Source: Allacma fusca
Lineage: Eukaryota; Arthropoda; Collembola; Symphypleona; Sminthuridae
Reading direction: 5' to 3'
Length of the DNA stretch: 64,000 nt
NCBI GenBank assembly: GCA_947179485.1
Contig: OX359245.1
Coordinates: forward strand, 58,515,067 to 58,579,066
This document shows, piece by piece, positions 34,956 through 48,700 of this stretch (positions are counted from its first letter, which is position 1; every line of letters starts with the position of its first letter). The position numbers were made by a program, and so were the translations under genes. The notes below the pieces were generated by a model, which saw only the letters and a program-made list of their open reading frames with translations, was not told the DNA's origin and did no database searches.

Positions 34956-36860
34956 ATGTTTCAGATAACTATGTGGACTTATATTCTGATATTTATATCA
35001 GCGTCGCTTATTCTATTCCGAAAATGGAAAGTACCAGTCATTGAGAATATTCCAGGTAATAAATTTGTTAAGCTCAATAATGTGCGCATGTTAATTCAGC
35101 TACTTATGCTTTCCTCTAATGTAAAATTTACTGTCTGCCCACATTCCAATATCTAGGACCAGCTTGGCCATTTCCATTTGTTGGACACTTGCTGCTTTTA
35201 AGCAGCCAACCTTACAAAACGTTTCTAGATTGGAGCAAAATTTACGGGCCAATATTCTGCTTACAGCTCGGAAGCCTAAAGTAGAGCTAATTAAACAAAC
35301 GTGATTAATACTAATCTTACAGTAAAAATATTAAATGATTTGTGCTCAATTGAAAGAACTGTAGTTCTCAATGACGTCCAAATCATGAAAGAAGCTTTTG
35401 GCTTGATGGAAACCTCCGGCCGACCTCCAATCAAGGCGTACACTCAAACGTGTGACAACAAAGGTAGTTTATACATATTACATTTCGTAAGATCTATTCG
35501 TTGTAATTGAACATTTGTAAAATCTAAACAAAATTAGTTACTAAGTATACAGATCCTTTTTCACGCTAATTGGAACTTCCCTAATTCCTTAATTTACTTC
35601 AGGGATACTTTTCACGTCGGGCCCTGGTGTTTTGGAACAACGAAAATTTTTGATGAAAAACGTTCGCAAGTTCTGTTATGAAAACAGCGGACATTTTCAG
35701 TCGATAATTTTACACGAGGTTACTCAAGCTATAGCCAAACTCGACAAGCAGTGTGGTAGACCTTGTAAAATAAACCGTGAGTTTAATGCCTCCATCATTA
35801 ACTGCGTCTGGACTGTGCTGATGGGCAAACGTTTGGAGCATTCAGATTCAAAATTGAAGTACCTTGTTAATTCTGCTGATGATTTAAATGACATTGAAGG
35901 AACGTTGGGAAACTTGGGATTTTTCGTCCCAGCTATTACTAGCTGGTTTCCTAATGCATCAAATTTCAACAAGCAAGTTCGTGGGGGTAGTTGTATCTAC
36001 GAATTTGTTGAGACAGAGTGGTGTGCTGAGTGCCCTTATAGAGTTCCAGGCGATCCCCAGAATTTCAAAGAGGCTTGGATGGATGAGTTGGAAAATGCTC
36101 CCTTGGATTCTGTCTTTCATCCCTCAAGTAATTATATTTATTAAATAAAATTAATACCACTTGTTGCATCTGAACCTAACGATGCGAACCTGTAACCAAA
36201 TTTACTATGACTAACTTGGGATTTTTCCAATTTGATTTAGAAAATTATTTCCCACAAACATTAGGGGACGTTGTAATAGCATCAGCAGTAGCCACTGGGG
36301 CTACAATCGACTGGGCAGTGCTATACCTTGCAATGCATCCTCAGGTTCAACAAAAACTCCGCAAAGAACTTGATGATGTTGCAGAGAACACAGGACAAAT
36401 AACATTGCAAGACCGAAGCAAACTGCCTTATTTGCAAGCCGTAATTCATGAAGTTTTCCGTACGTCTTCACTGGGACCCATGGGAATTTTACATTACACC
36501 ACAGGAAAATGTCAGCTTCGGGGATATACTATACCTCCTGAGACTTGCATCCTGGCAAATCTGTACTCATTGTATCATAATCCGGACTTGTGGGACAGCC
36601 CTAAGGAATTTCGCCCTGAACGGTTTCTCGATGAAACCAATGCGTTGGTCAATACACACAAGATACTTCCTTTTTTGGCTGGAAAAAGAAGTTGCATTGG
36701 TGAAAGCATGGCGCGGGATATGCTGTTACTATTTATTGGGAACCTTTTTCTCAAATTTCGGATTTGTCTTACTGACAACTCTCCCGATATGGTTCCAATA
36801 CATGGTGTTATATTAAGAGTCAAACCATTTGAAGTAGTTGTGTATCCGTGCAAGGTGTAG
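34956..36860 (+). CDS. Cytochrome P450, CYP2-like, five exons (copy A)
   Basis: Haem-thiolate enzyme, membrane-anchored in the ER by the hydrophobic N-terminus (WTYILIFISASLILF). Exons 34956-35055, 35157-35280, 35357-35463, 35603-36127, 36241-36860 give 1476 nt and 491 residues, a normal length. Junctions are GT-AG with consistent phase. Motifs: IPGPAWPFPFVGHL after the anchor, ExxR as E356-V-F-R359, PERF 411-414, and the haem-binding loop FLAGKRSCIG (430-439) with the ligand Cys437. Sequence around VIHEVFR, IPPETCILANLYSLYHNP and FRPERFLD fits the CYP2 clan. The helix I motif is not the usual AGx[DE]TT: it reads ASAVAT (299-304), so the acid and the catalytic Thr are replaced. The helix C Trp that contacts haem is also missing (VLEQR, 120-124). 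The paralogue at 55567 shares both changes. Substrate unknown. Confidence 0.93.
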
Positions 36861-38354
36861 CTATATTAACAATAATATATAGAATCTTCGGAGTTGATCT
36901 AAATAGTGATACCTATTAAAGAGAATAAGTATAATTGACAACCAATGAGGAAATATCAATATTGTTCAGCCTTAGTAATCATGTGTTTAAAAACGCAATG
37001 CAATTACATATAAAAGTAGTAAAGCGATAATCAGTCAACAGATATTTGATGTTTAGTTGCAAAAAATATTACTCTTTGTTGGTTTTTTTTCAGAAATCAC
37101 ATTTAAAATTATGTAATTCTATTAAATTCATATAAAAGTTAAATTAATTCATATCAGTTACTCCATTTTCGTATAGTCTTGATTTTTATTAAAGTCGACT
37201 CTAATCATTCTCGTTAGAACTTTAAATAACTGGGCAATCAAAGTTAATTTCATAGAAGTTTCAAAAAAGTCAAGTGGAATCGAGCATACTGGTATGGAAC
37301 ATTTTCTATCTGCCTGTAAGTGAAAGTATTTTTATCATATTAGCTGAATCAAAAATGCATCTAGTTTATGGAGTTTTTTGCCAATGATTTAATGACTTGC
37401 CTTCAATATAAGCAGTTTTGGTATCTTGAAAGACGCTTCACACATATATACAACGCGTATGAAGTTTGATGATTTATTGTATCATTTCAATACTCTTGAA
37501 GGGCTGCATTTTAATCATTGTAGCAGCTTAGGGAACCGAAATTGATTTTAATGTGTACAATTAGTTAAATTAACGTAGTTGTTTGTTTGAATACGTTTGG
37601 ATGTTATACACAATGAAATAAATTCAAGCTTCGAAAACGTAATAATATTGTTACGGATATATTATAAATAGGCTAGAATAAGCATAATCTAAAGTCAGCA
37701 ATTAGTTTGGAAGGTCGTAAGCAGAGGCTACGTGACGCCAAACGCTGACCAAACATAATTATAAGAAAAGGAAAGGAAATGATTCAGATTATTTAATAAA
37801 CAATAAAGATAGGAATAAGATTTAGATTAGATTAAGACACGTAGATTTAGTACAAGTTCTAATCTCGACTTCAAGCAAGCAACATCAAGAGGAGCCGCAC
37901 CTAGAGTCCATTCCCTTCGGGATGGATCTCCACAGGTAGCAAGCGGGGCGACATGAAATCAGGAGATTTCATGAGAAGAAGAGATTCAGACTTCAAATTC
38001 TATTTTGTGCTAAATGTTACTTGTTCAGTGTAAATTGTATCAGTTCTAGGAACAATAAATTGGCCAAATCAATTATAAAAGAACCTACACTACAGAATCA
38101 ATAGTTCCATTTATTCATGAGTTTCACCAACATCGAAACCATAATTCAGGGGAATGGAACGCCCGAACCTAGGCTACATTTGTCATCACCCACCAATCCA
38201 CCATACCCGGGTGATACAAGCGTAACAATATAGATGTTTTGCAATTGTATGAAATGATTTCTGGACCTGTCCCCGTAAACCACGATATGATGGCCTCTTA
38301 TTGTCCCAATATAGGTTTGCCATTGCTGGTTCAATATTCACGTTGGCCACGGGG
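36861..38354. other. Downstream of P450 copy A
   Basis: Noncoding. Holds the 3' UTR of the P450 (ATTAAA at 36915-36920 could be a weak polyadenylation signal) and an LTR-like stretch from 37649. No gene recognised. Confidence 0.45.
37649..38132. repeat. LTR-like sequence without target duplication
   Basis: Begins TGTTACGGATATATTATAAA and can be ended at TTTCACCAACA, giving TG...CA ends over about 484 bp. The composition (a dense middle with CATTCCCTTCGGGATGGATC, then AATAAATTGG) resembles arthropod LTRs of the TGTTACG type. No target duplication and no second copy in the window, so this may be a truncated element or not an LTR at all. Confidence 0.3.
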
Positions 38355-39186
38355 CAGAGCTTCTGCCGGGGACAGGGACGTCCCGTCGGGACACTGGACG
38401 GACCGGGACGGGACGTCCCCGGGGACAAAATAATTGTCCCCATGTCGTATTCGGGACGGGACGGGGATAAAAAAATTGACCCCATTATATTCGGGACGGG
38501 GACAAAAAAAAATCCCCCATTATATTTGGGACGGGACGGGGACAAAAAAAAATTTCCCCGCTATATTCGGGACGGGAGATGCCTTTTGGTCCTGTATACT
38601 GTACATAGATATAACGGGACGGGACGAGCAAGCATAGCAGAACAAGGATAGCGTTTCAGCTTTAATGCTCATGAGTAAACTATTCTGTGAACACTATTTC
38701 ACCGAATGTAAGACAATCGATTTTAGGTTTTAGAAAATGAAGCTTGTTGCTCAAAAAGTTCAGGAAGAATCTTGGAGCCACGATTCTATAAATGTGTTTT
38801 TTATGTCTTTAGTACAAATATTTTTTGTACGAAATTTTAAACAACTGTTTTTAGTAGTTATCGAGACGGTAAAGGAATTTTATTCACATGCCCCAATTTT
38901 CGGGACCGGGACAATGTTTTTTAAAAATTTTGGGGACGGGACTGGGACAAGCTTTTTGCCCCATGTCCCGACTTTCGGGACGGGACCGGGGACAACGTTT
39001 TTTAAAAATTTTGGGGACGGGACCGGAGACAACGTTTTTATAAATTTTTGGGAACGGGACGGGAACATGGTTTTTATCACCGTGTCCCGATTGTCGAAAC
39101 GGGACTGGGGACAAAGGTTTTTAAAAAATATCGGGACGAGACGGGACGGGGACGGGACAAGAACTTTGTCCCCAACAGAAGCTCTG
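38355..39186. mobile_element. hAT-type MITE built of GGGACGGGAC words
   Basis: An 832-bp element with inverted ends CAGAGCTTCTG followed by GGGGACA on both sides. The 8-bp target duplication is CCACGGGG/CAACGGGG (38347-38354 and 39187-39194, one mismatch). The flanks are dense arrays of GGGACGGGGACAAAA-type words in direct and inverted orientation, making it far more GC-rich than its surroundings. The middle is AT-rich. No transposase. Confidence 0.82.
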
Positions 39187-42100
39187 CAACGGGGCCTTTG
39201 CCAGCCAGATACTGGCTACCATATATAGTAATAAGTTTTACTAATTTAAAATTTCATTCAGTCAAGCGGTTATAGCTTGTTATTGGGCCAATACCGGTTG
39301 AATGTTGGCAAGCTGTAACAACGAATGGTTTCCAATCTGATTACTAATATCGATCAAAATTTAGCCAAAATTAGTTTGGCATGGTTTCCTTTAACAATTA
39401 GTTGATTATGCCATCAATCTGCTATTGCATTTACGAAAACGTTTTTAATAATATAAAACTCAAAATTATCAAAGCAAGTTAGACATGTATATATAATTAC
39501 ACAAATATTTTTAATTAATACTAATGCTCATATTACATTGTGACAAAAGTTAACAGTTAACAATGTCAAATGTAAGTGCTAAGCTAATGAATAAATTATC
39601 ATCACAAAATATTTTTTGTTTGGCTCTTTAATGGGCATATTTACAGGATCGTACAAGCCTGAGAAACCATAAGTGTACAAATTTTTACTATCTAAGGCAT
39701 ATTCAGTTAACGAACTTACATTATGATAATATTTACAAGAGACTAAACCAGATTCTGTTTCGTATAACAAATGAATCTGCAATTCGAAGTGGTTTAGTTA
39801 GAAAGTATGAGTCAGAATTTTTCGTTGAATTAGGAACGCAATTTAACATACATTTTTGGTGGTTTGAATTTTGTATAAATCCATATTTTTCTTCTGATGT
39901 TGGGTGTAGAATCAATCGTTCTTCAACTTGATTGACTAATTTTCTGCAAAATATATTTTTGGATTGAATATTTTTTTCATTTTTTGCATAAAGTATTCAA
40001 CCTCAAAACTACTGCAGTTGTCTAAACTAAAAAAAAATCAGACTGCCGTCAGCCATGTGTTTTAAACTGTGCACGTTGTATACAGTGAATCTATTCCATA
40101 CAGTGTCTTCGCATTAACGATAAACTTGGTAAAAGAATCTTTTGCAATGTGACTAATAGAATGCTTATGAGCATTTCGGCTGACAAGCATAAATATTTCT
40201 GAACTTAGAAGCATAAAGTGACTGTAACGATCCGCGCGTAAAATATCACGTAGCACAGCTACACTGTATTACAGTAAAATGATCTAAATTCAGTCGCTTT
40301 GAATCTATCTATTTCACGTAGCTGTCTTGGTTAACGATCGAAATCAACAGGTACACAAGTTGCAGTTATTCGCAATCTTTGTGAAATTAATTTGACATCC
40401 CTTAAGCGCAGTTTCCCTTTAAGTCCACAATTGAACAAAACTGTTAAAGTGGAATCATCTGGATGCTTTCGTACAGCAGCAAAAATCAAGAATCCAGCAA
40501 TTGTTTGCAAAACTATTCCTCATATTATTTAAGAAACGAAAATTATACATCTAGAATTATGTAACACTAAACATCACCCGCAATTCATTGCATACCACGT
40601 CGAATTTGAAACTTTAGTTGGTCCCTAATTCCCGTAAAACTACCGGCGTGCGCAAGGTCAGGGAAAATCAATCAACTCCGTATGCGTTTCGCAAGTTTTT
40701 AGTGTTAACTCCTTCAATACCTTTCAGGTAGTTAATCTACAGTTAATGTATAAAATATTTATAAGCGTTAAATTTTCATCTATGTTTTGCAGGACGGGAG
40801 TAGTTAGAGACACATTTAATAGTTTGTCAAGCATATTATAAAACACTATACACAAATACATTCACAATATTCACAAAAAATACCTTGTCATTCGTGTTCA
40901 GCCAATCACTCAAAGTAGTAAATTTTTCCAATGAATTTACTGCAATGGTTACTCCAGGGATATCCAAGTCCTCCAAAACACTCTTGAAAGAACCAGGTTA
41001 CGATGGTCTTGTGAATTGTGCAACATCTGATGAAAGTTTTTGAAAATCCGTTAATTGAGGTTTTGGAAACTAGTTATTTAGAAGCCGTCGTGTTTATAAA
41101 ATTTAATTACATGATTTGTGTGGTCGTGTCCCCAAACTGTTTAGAAAGATGGTTAAAATTTTGAACGTGTTCTAAAATTCCAGAAAACGATCGTGATAAC
41201 TGCTGGGGATCACTGTTGTGATCGTCTCCAATATTTTAAATGATTCTAATCTTGGTCTCTTCATTTACGTTAGGCAGTGTGGACGATTCATCCGGAATGA
41301 CAAATTGATTTCATACCGGACTATTCCAGTCTATATTATACTATAATCCCAAATAATTTCACTTTCGCATGCAGTTGTTGCTAATTCCATAATTTAATAC
41401 GGGCGTTAAATTTAAACTGAATCTGAAAATAATCTCAAAGCCAATACAGAAGTTCGCACAAAACGGAATAGTATTTAGCCAAACATAATAAATACTACGA
41501 ATACAATTAATAAATCATAAAATTGGATCTCCGTTAAATTGGAAACCTGCTGTGAAGCTACTAACTTCGCACACAATTAGGTCATCCGCATTCGATTTTC
41601 CAGACTATTGGGTCGAAACAATATTCAGCTCCGAGATTTGATTTATATCATTATTGAAGTAGGCAACTGATGTTGATGGAACTGTTTACTGATGTGAACG
41701 ATTTTTTCTTTTCCAAAGCTTTCGACCAGGAGTCATATCCTCACCATCGGTGTCTGTCAGCTCAAACTAGCTATTTTCAAAGGCATTCTCTAGTCCAGCA
41801 CGGTCTTGCTTAGGAATCTACAACGACAATTTATATCTTTATAAATTTACTTTAAACGCGAAGTGTTAAACATAAAATACAAGAGAAGTATGGCACGTTA
41901 TTCTGTATCCTGGATTAGTCTTTTGTTTGAAACATTGAGAAACATTATAGTATCATGTCCATCGCAAGTCCAAATAGCTCGGTAAAAACTTAGTTGTAAG
42001 CATGTCTTGTAATTTACACGTTTTTTACGTTCATTTAGCTCCCTTTTATTACTTGAAGACAGCGTCACTGGACAGGTTATATATGCGTATAGACGTTTTC

Positions 42101-42789
42101 CCAATGTTTACTGTCATTCTGCAACAGTTAAATCATCTAGGAGTTATTGTTTTCTGCTTTGGAAGGACCGGAAAACGTTAGCGAAACGTTTCCAGCAGTT
42201 TTACAGTATATTGGACTAACAAAGGCCTGTAAATTATATTAAAACAAACTCTCGGACGTGAGATTCATCGTACAACCATGGCTAGATACATAAAGGGTGT
42301 TTTGGTACCACAGTAGTGTCTGGTCGCAATCGCCAGGAAAATGTATTCATTTTATCATTCAGTAGCCATGTTTTTTTAAACTTAATCTTAAATAAACGAC
42401 TGGCGTAATACATCTACAGGTAACACAAATCCTGGGACGCCCCATTATTATGCGAATTTCACGAGGAAAGAGATATTGTTAGCTCGGTTAAGTAATAAGT
42501 GTAAGAAAATGTTCCTTTAGAGATTGCAGAACTCAATAATAAGAAAATATCGGTTACGCAATGGATAAGACTCCGAGAAAATCAACCGGAGTATTTGCCT
42601 TTCTTTAGGTAGAAGTCTGATGACTTGAAGAAAAACAACACTAGCTGCTGATCGCGTGATAAGTAAATATTGTGAATTTTGTTCCTGAAGATGAACCCAT
42701 ATAAAAAGATTTGATTTCCCATCTCGAATTCTTTTCGACATAGAATGCTGCGGCTTTACATATCACCAAGGATCTGAAAATTTTCCATT
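39187..42789. other. Noncoding DNA between MITE and satellite array
   Basis: AT-rich, without an intact gene. One decayed coding relic lies at 40884-41310 on the minus strand. The last few hundred bases before 42790 may hold strongly diverged satellite units, but I cannot support that by eye. Confidence 0.45.
40884..41310 (-). pseudogene. Decayed coding relic, family not recognised
   Basis: The minus strand reads coding-like sequence in pieces: FVIPDESSTLPNVNEETKIR, a stop, then in the same frame DDHNSDPQQLSRSFSGILEH to a TAA. After a gap comes LTDFQKLSSDVAQF, a stop, and FKSVLEDLDIPGVTIAVNSL, ending in a possible donor at 40883. Three premature stops suggest a dead gene or a chain of misjudged exons. 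I do not recognise the family. Confidence 0.3.
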
Positions 42790-45700
42790 CCATAATTCCG
42801 CAGGAACCACGTTTAACTATTGAATACAAATCAAATTAAGCAGATAAAATTCAATTAAACTGAAGCTGACTACCGTGAAGGGGAAGCACATATTCTACTA
42901 TGGATTGATCGTCAACCACTCTTTTACGAACGCAAATGCCTACTAACACTGACCACCATCGCTAGTGCTTAAGAAGTCAAATATATCAGTGCTACGAGTA
43001 ATTCTAGAATATTGTTTAATAACAGAGTTACACAATCTGAAAATCGCAAATATGACATGTAAGATTATCTCAAATCAATGTAGAATCTTGTGCAAGTACA
43101 ATTAAGTGTAATTAATTTATTGTATGATGGATTTCCAGTGGACCCCATTATTGTTATATAACCTTGCGAAACGTCTGCAGTTTACAACAAAGCATTAAAG
43201 CACGTGCCAATTAAGTATAGTTTTTGGCCTTTGCATCATTTAGATTAACATAACTAGGGAATATTTGTACAGGAAAACCCTTGGAATTTATTACATGCAC
43301 TTCTTTAGCTTTACGATCCCATCTCTACTGTCAGAACATACGTGCACAATACGTGCCTCATGATACAACAAAGTGAATACCTACTTTATCCTTCAGGTAT
43401 GCTTCTTGGAGATATTATCAGTTATTCTGCAAGAAATGTAGCGACTGACATAGAAACAGTCTTGCACTCACAACCACACATGCCGTGTTTGATTCTAATT
43501 AATACCATTTATTCTAGTGCATTGGCAATGATATTTTAGAACCGATTCTAAACCTAGTCATAGTAGATTTCGTCTTTCTGATGAATTTTGCCTCAGTACG
43601 TACTTGCGGCTAAAATTTCCCTACCGACGCGTTCCAACTCCCATCGGATTTGTAAAATCAGGAACAAAGTTAAACAGCTTCGCCAATAAAATATTAACTG
43701 GAGGATAATTTTACGTTGCGCGGTCCATGATTTAACTGGGTAGGTGAAATTATGTTGTGAATATACGTTACCCGTATTTGAACCCTTACTTTCGGATCTC
43801 GTTTTCCGTCCCAGCGCCACTTCGACATAGACTGTTTCGAATTCGCACCCCAGGAATTATTTTGAAAATCTCCAAGTTAACCCCAAAATATTTTAAGTTC
43901 AACTGGGAACATTCAAGTTCTATTCATATTTGGTTGAGCCAATCCAATTAAAATGAAGCTGTCTACGGTAAATGGGAAGTACATCTTCTACATTAAACTT
44001 ACATTCCACCCCTCTGTTACGAACAGATTGTCTTCCTATGAAATTTATCAGAGTGACGCGTAATTCTAGAATGTTGAATAATTACTTAGTTACACAAACT
44101 GAAAATCGCAAGTATGACGTAAAATTGTTTCCAATAAATGTAGCATCTACTGCAAGTACAATTAAAGGTAGTTAATTTATTGCATGATGGATTTCCAGTA
44201 GACCCATTATTGTTATATAACCATGCGAAACTTCTACAGTTTACAACAAAGCATTAAAGCACGTGCCAATTAAGTATAGTTTTTGGCCTTTGCATCATTT
44301 AGATTAACATAACTAGGGAATATTTGTACAGGAAAACCCTTGGAATTTATTACATGCACTTCTTTAGCTTTACGATCCCATCTCTACTGTCAGAACATAC
44401 GTGCACAATACGTGCCTCATGATACAACAAAGTGAATACCTACTTTATCCTTCAGGTATGCTTCTTGGAGATATTATCAGTTATTCTGCAAGAAATGTAG
44501 CGACTGACATAGAAACAGTCTTGCACTCACAACCACACATGCCGTGTTTGATTCTAATTAATACCATTTATTCTAGTGCATTGGCAATGATATTTTAGAA
44601 CCGATTCTAAACCTAGTCATAGTAGATTTCGTCTTTCTGATGAATTTTGCCTCAGTACGTACTTGCGGCTAAAATTTCCCTACCGACGCGTTCCAACTCC
44701 CATCGGATTTGTAAAATCAGGAACAAAGTTAAACAGCTTCGCCAATAAAATATTAACTGGAGGATAATTTTACGTTGCGCGGTCCATGATTTAACTGGGT
44801 AGGTGAAATTATGTTGTGAATATACGTTACCCGTATTTGAACCCTTACTTTCGGATCTCGTTTTCCGTCCCAGCGCCACTTCGACATAGACTGTTTCGAA
44901 TTCGCACCCCAGGAATTATTTTGAAAATCTCCAAGTTAACCCCAAAATATTTTAAGTTCAACTGGGAACATTCAAGTTCTATTCATATTTGGTTGAGCCA
45001 ATCCAATTAAAATGAAGCTGTCTACGGTAAATGGGAAGTACATCTTCTACATTAAACTTACATTCCACCCCTCTGTTACGAACAGATTGTCTTCCTATGA
45101 AATTTATCAGAGTGACGCGTAATTCTAGAATGTTGAATAATTACTTAGTTACACAAACTGAAAATCGCAAGTATGACGTAAAATTGTTTCCAATAAATGT
45201 AGCATCTACTGCAAGTACAATTAAAGGTAGTTAATTTATTGCATGATGGATTTCCAGTAGACCCATTATTGTTATATAACCATGCGAAACTTCTACAGTT
45301 TACAACAAAGCATTAAAGCACGTGCCAATTAAGTATAGTTTTTGGCCTTTGCATCATTTAGATTAACATAACTAGGGAATATTTGTACAGGAAAACCCTT
45401 GGAATTTATTACATGCACTTCTTTAGCTTTACGATCCCATCTCTACTGTCAGAACATACGTGCACAATACGTGCCTCATGATACAACAAAGTGAATACCT
45501 ACTTTATCCTTCAGGTATGCTTCTTGGAGATATTATCAGTTATTCTGCAAGAAATGTAGCGACTGACATAGAAACAGTCTTGCACTCACAACCACACATG
45601 CCGTGTTTGATTCTAATTAATACCATTTATTCTAGTGCATTGGCAATGATATTTTAGAACCGATTCTAAACCTAGTCATAGTAGATTTCGTCTTTCTGAT

Positions 45701-48700
45701 GAATTTTGCCTCAGTACGTACTTGCGGCTAAAATTTCCCTACCGACGCGTTCCAACTCCCATCGGATTTGTAAAATCAGGAACAAAGTTAAACAGCTTCG
45801 CCAATAAAATATTAACTGGAGGATAATTTTACGTTGCGCGGTCCATGATTTAACTGGGTAGGTGAAATTATGTTGTGAATATACGTTACCCGTATTTGAA
45901 CCCTTACTTTCGGATCTCGTTTTCCGTCCCAGCGCCACTTCGACATAGACTGTTTCGAATTCGCACCCCAGGAATTATTTTGAAAATCTCCAAGTTAACC
46001 CCAAAATATTTTAAGTTCAACTGGGAACATTCAAGTTCTATTCATATTTGGTTGAGCCAATCCAATTAAAATGAAGCTGTCTACGGTAAATGGGAAGTAC
46101 ATCTTCTACATTAAACTTACATTCCACCCCTCTGTTACGAACAGATTGTCTTCCTATGAAATTTATCAGAGTGACGCGTAATTCTAGAATGTTGAATAAT
46201 TACTTAGTTACACAAACTGAAAATCGCAAGTATGACGTAAAATTGTTTCCAATAAATGTAGCATCTACTGCAAGTACAATTAAAGGTAGTTAATTTATTG
46301 CATGATGGATTTCCAGTAGACCCATTATTGTTATATAACCATGCGAAACTTCTACAGTTTACAACAAAGCATTAAAGCACGTGCCAATTAAGTATAGTTT
46401 TTGGCCTTTGCATCATTTAGATTAACATAACTAGGGAATATTTGTACAGGAAAACCCTTGGAATTTATTACATGCACTTCTTTAGCTTTACGATCCCATC
46501 TCTACTGTCAGAACATACGTGCACAATACGTGCCTCATGATACAACAAAGTGAATACCTACTTTATCCTTCAGGTATGCTTCTTGGAGATATTATCAGTT
46601 ATTCTGCAAGAAATGTAGCGACTGACATAGAAACAGTCTTGCACTCACAACCACACATGCCGTGTTTGATTCTAATTAATACCATTTATTCTAGTGCATT
46701 GGCAATGATATTTTAGAACCGATTCTAAACCTAGTCATAGTAGATTTCGTCTTTCTGATGAATTTTGCCTCAGTACGTACTTGCGGCTAAAATTTCCCTA
46801 CCGACGCGTTCCAACTCCCATCGGATTTGTAAAATCAGGAACAAAGTTAAACAGCTTCGCCAATAAAATATTAACTGGAGGATAATTTTACGTTGCGCGG
46901 TCCATGATTTAACTGGGTAGGTGAAATTATGTTGTGAATATACGTTACCCGTATTTGAACCCTTACTTTCGGATCTCGTTTTCCGTCCCAGCGCCACTTC
47001 GACATAGACTGTTTCGAATTCGCACCCCAGGAATTATTTTGAAAATCTCCAGGTTAACCCCAAAATATTTTAAGTTCAACTGGGAACATTCAAGTTCTAT
47101 TCATATTTGGTTGAGCCAATCCAATTAAAATGAAGCTGTCTACGGTAAATGGGAAGTACATCTTCTACATTAAACTTACATTCCACCCCTCTGTTACGAA
47201 CAGATTGTCTTCCTATGAAATTTATCAGAGTGACGCGTAATTCTAGAATGTTGAATAATTACTTAGTTACACAAACTGAAAATCGCAAGTATGACGTAAA
47301 ATTGTTTCCAATAAATGTAGCATCTACTGCAAGTACAATTAAAGGTAGTTAATTTATTGCATGATGGATTTCCAGTAGACCCATTATTGTTATATAACCA
47401 TGCGAAACTTCTACAGTTTACAACAAAGCATTAAAGCACGTGCCAATTAAGTATAGTTTTTGGCCTTTGCATCATTTAGATTAACATAACTAGGGAATAT
47501 TTGTACAGGAAAACCCTTGGAATTTATTACATGCACTTCTTTAGCTTTACGATCCCATCTCTACTGTCAGAACATACGTGCACAATACGTGCCTCATGAT
47601 ACAACAAAGTGAATACCTACTTTATCCTTCAGGTATGCTTCTTGGAGATATTATCAGTTATTCTGCAAGAAATGTAGCGACTGACATAGAAACAGTCTTG
47701 CACTCACAACCACACATGCCGTGTTTGATTCTAATTAATACCATTTATTCTAGTGCATTGGCAATGATATTTTAGAACCGATTCTAAACCTAGTCATAGT
47801 AGATTTCGTCTTTCTGATGAATTTTGCCTCAGTACGTACTTGCGGCTAAAATTTCCCTACCGACGCGTTCCAACTCCCATCGGATTTGTAAAATCAGGAA
47901 CAAAGTTAAACAGCTTCGCCAATAAAATATTAACTGGAGGATAATTTTACGTTGCGCGGTCCATGATTTAACTGGGTAGGTGAAATTATGTTGTGAATAT
48001 ACGTTACCCGTATTTGAACCCTTACTTTCGGATCTCGTTTTCCGTCCCAGCGCCACTTCGACATAGACTGTTTCGAATTCGCACCCCAGGAATTATTTTG
48101 AAAATCTCCAAGTTAACCCCAAAATATTTTAAGTTCAACTGGGAACATTCAAGTTCTATTCATATTTGGTTGAGCCAATCCAATTAAAATGAAGCTGTCT
48201 ACGGTAAATGGGAAGTACATCTTCTACATTAAACTTACATTCCACCCCTCTGTTACGAACAGATTGTCTTCCTATGAAATTTATCAGAGTGACGCGTAAT
48301 TCTAGAATGTTGAATAATTACTTAGTTACACAAACTGAAAATCGCAAGTATGACGTAAAATTGTTTCCAATAAATGTAGCATCTACTGCAAGTACAATTA
48401 AAGGTAGTTAATTTATTGCATGATGGATTTCCAGTAGACCCATTATTGTTATATAACCATGCGAAACTTCTGCAGTTTACAACAAAGCATTAAAGCACGT
48501 GCCAATTAAGTATAGTTTTTGGCCTTTGCATCATTTAGATTAACATAACTAGGGAATATTTGTACAGGAAAACCCTTGGAATTTATTACATGCACTTCTT
48601 TAGCTTTACGATCCCATCTCTACTGTCAGAACATACGTGCACAATACGTGCCTCATGATACAACAAAGTGAATACCTACTTTATCCTTCAGGTATGCTTC

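Noticed and set aside
37649-38132. Solo LTR
   Set aside because: TG...CA ends and composition fit, but there is no target duplication and no second copy here, so it is kept only as a low-confidence LTR-like repeat.
38301-39228. Gly/Asp/Thr-rich and Pro/Ser-rich open frames on both strands
   Set aside because: Product of the GGGACGGGAC arrays of the MITE at 38355-39186, not protein genes.
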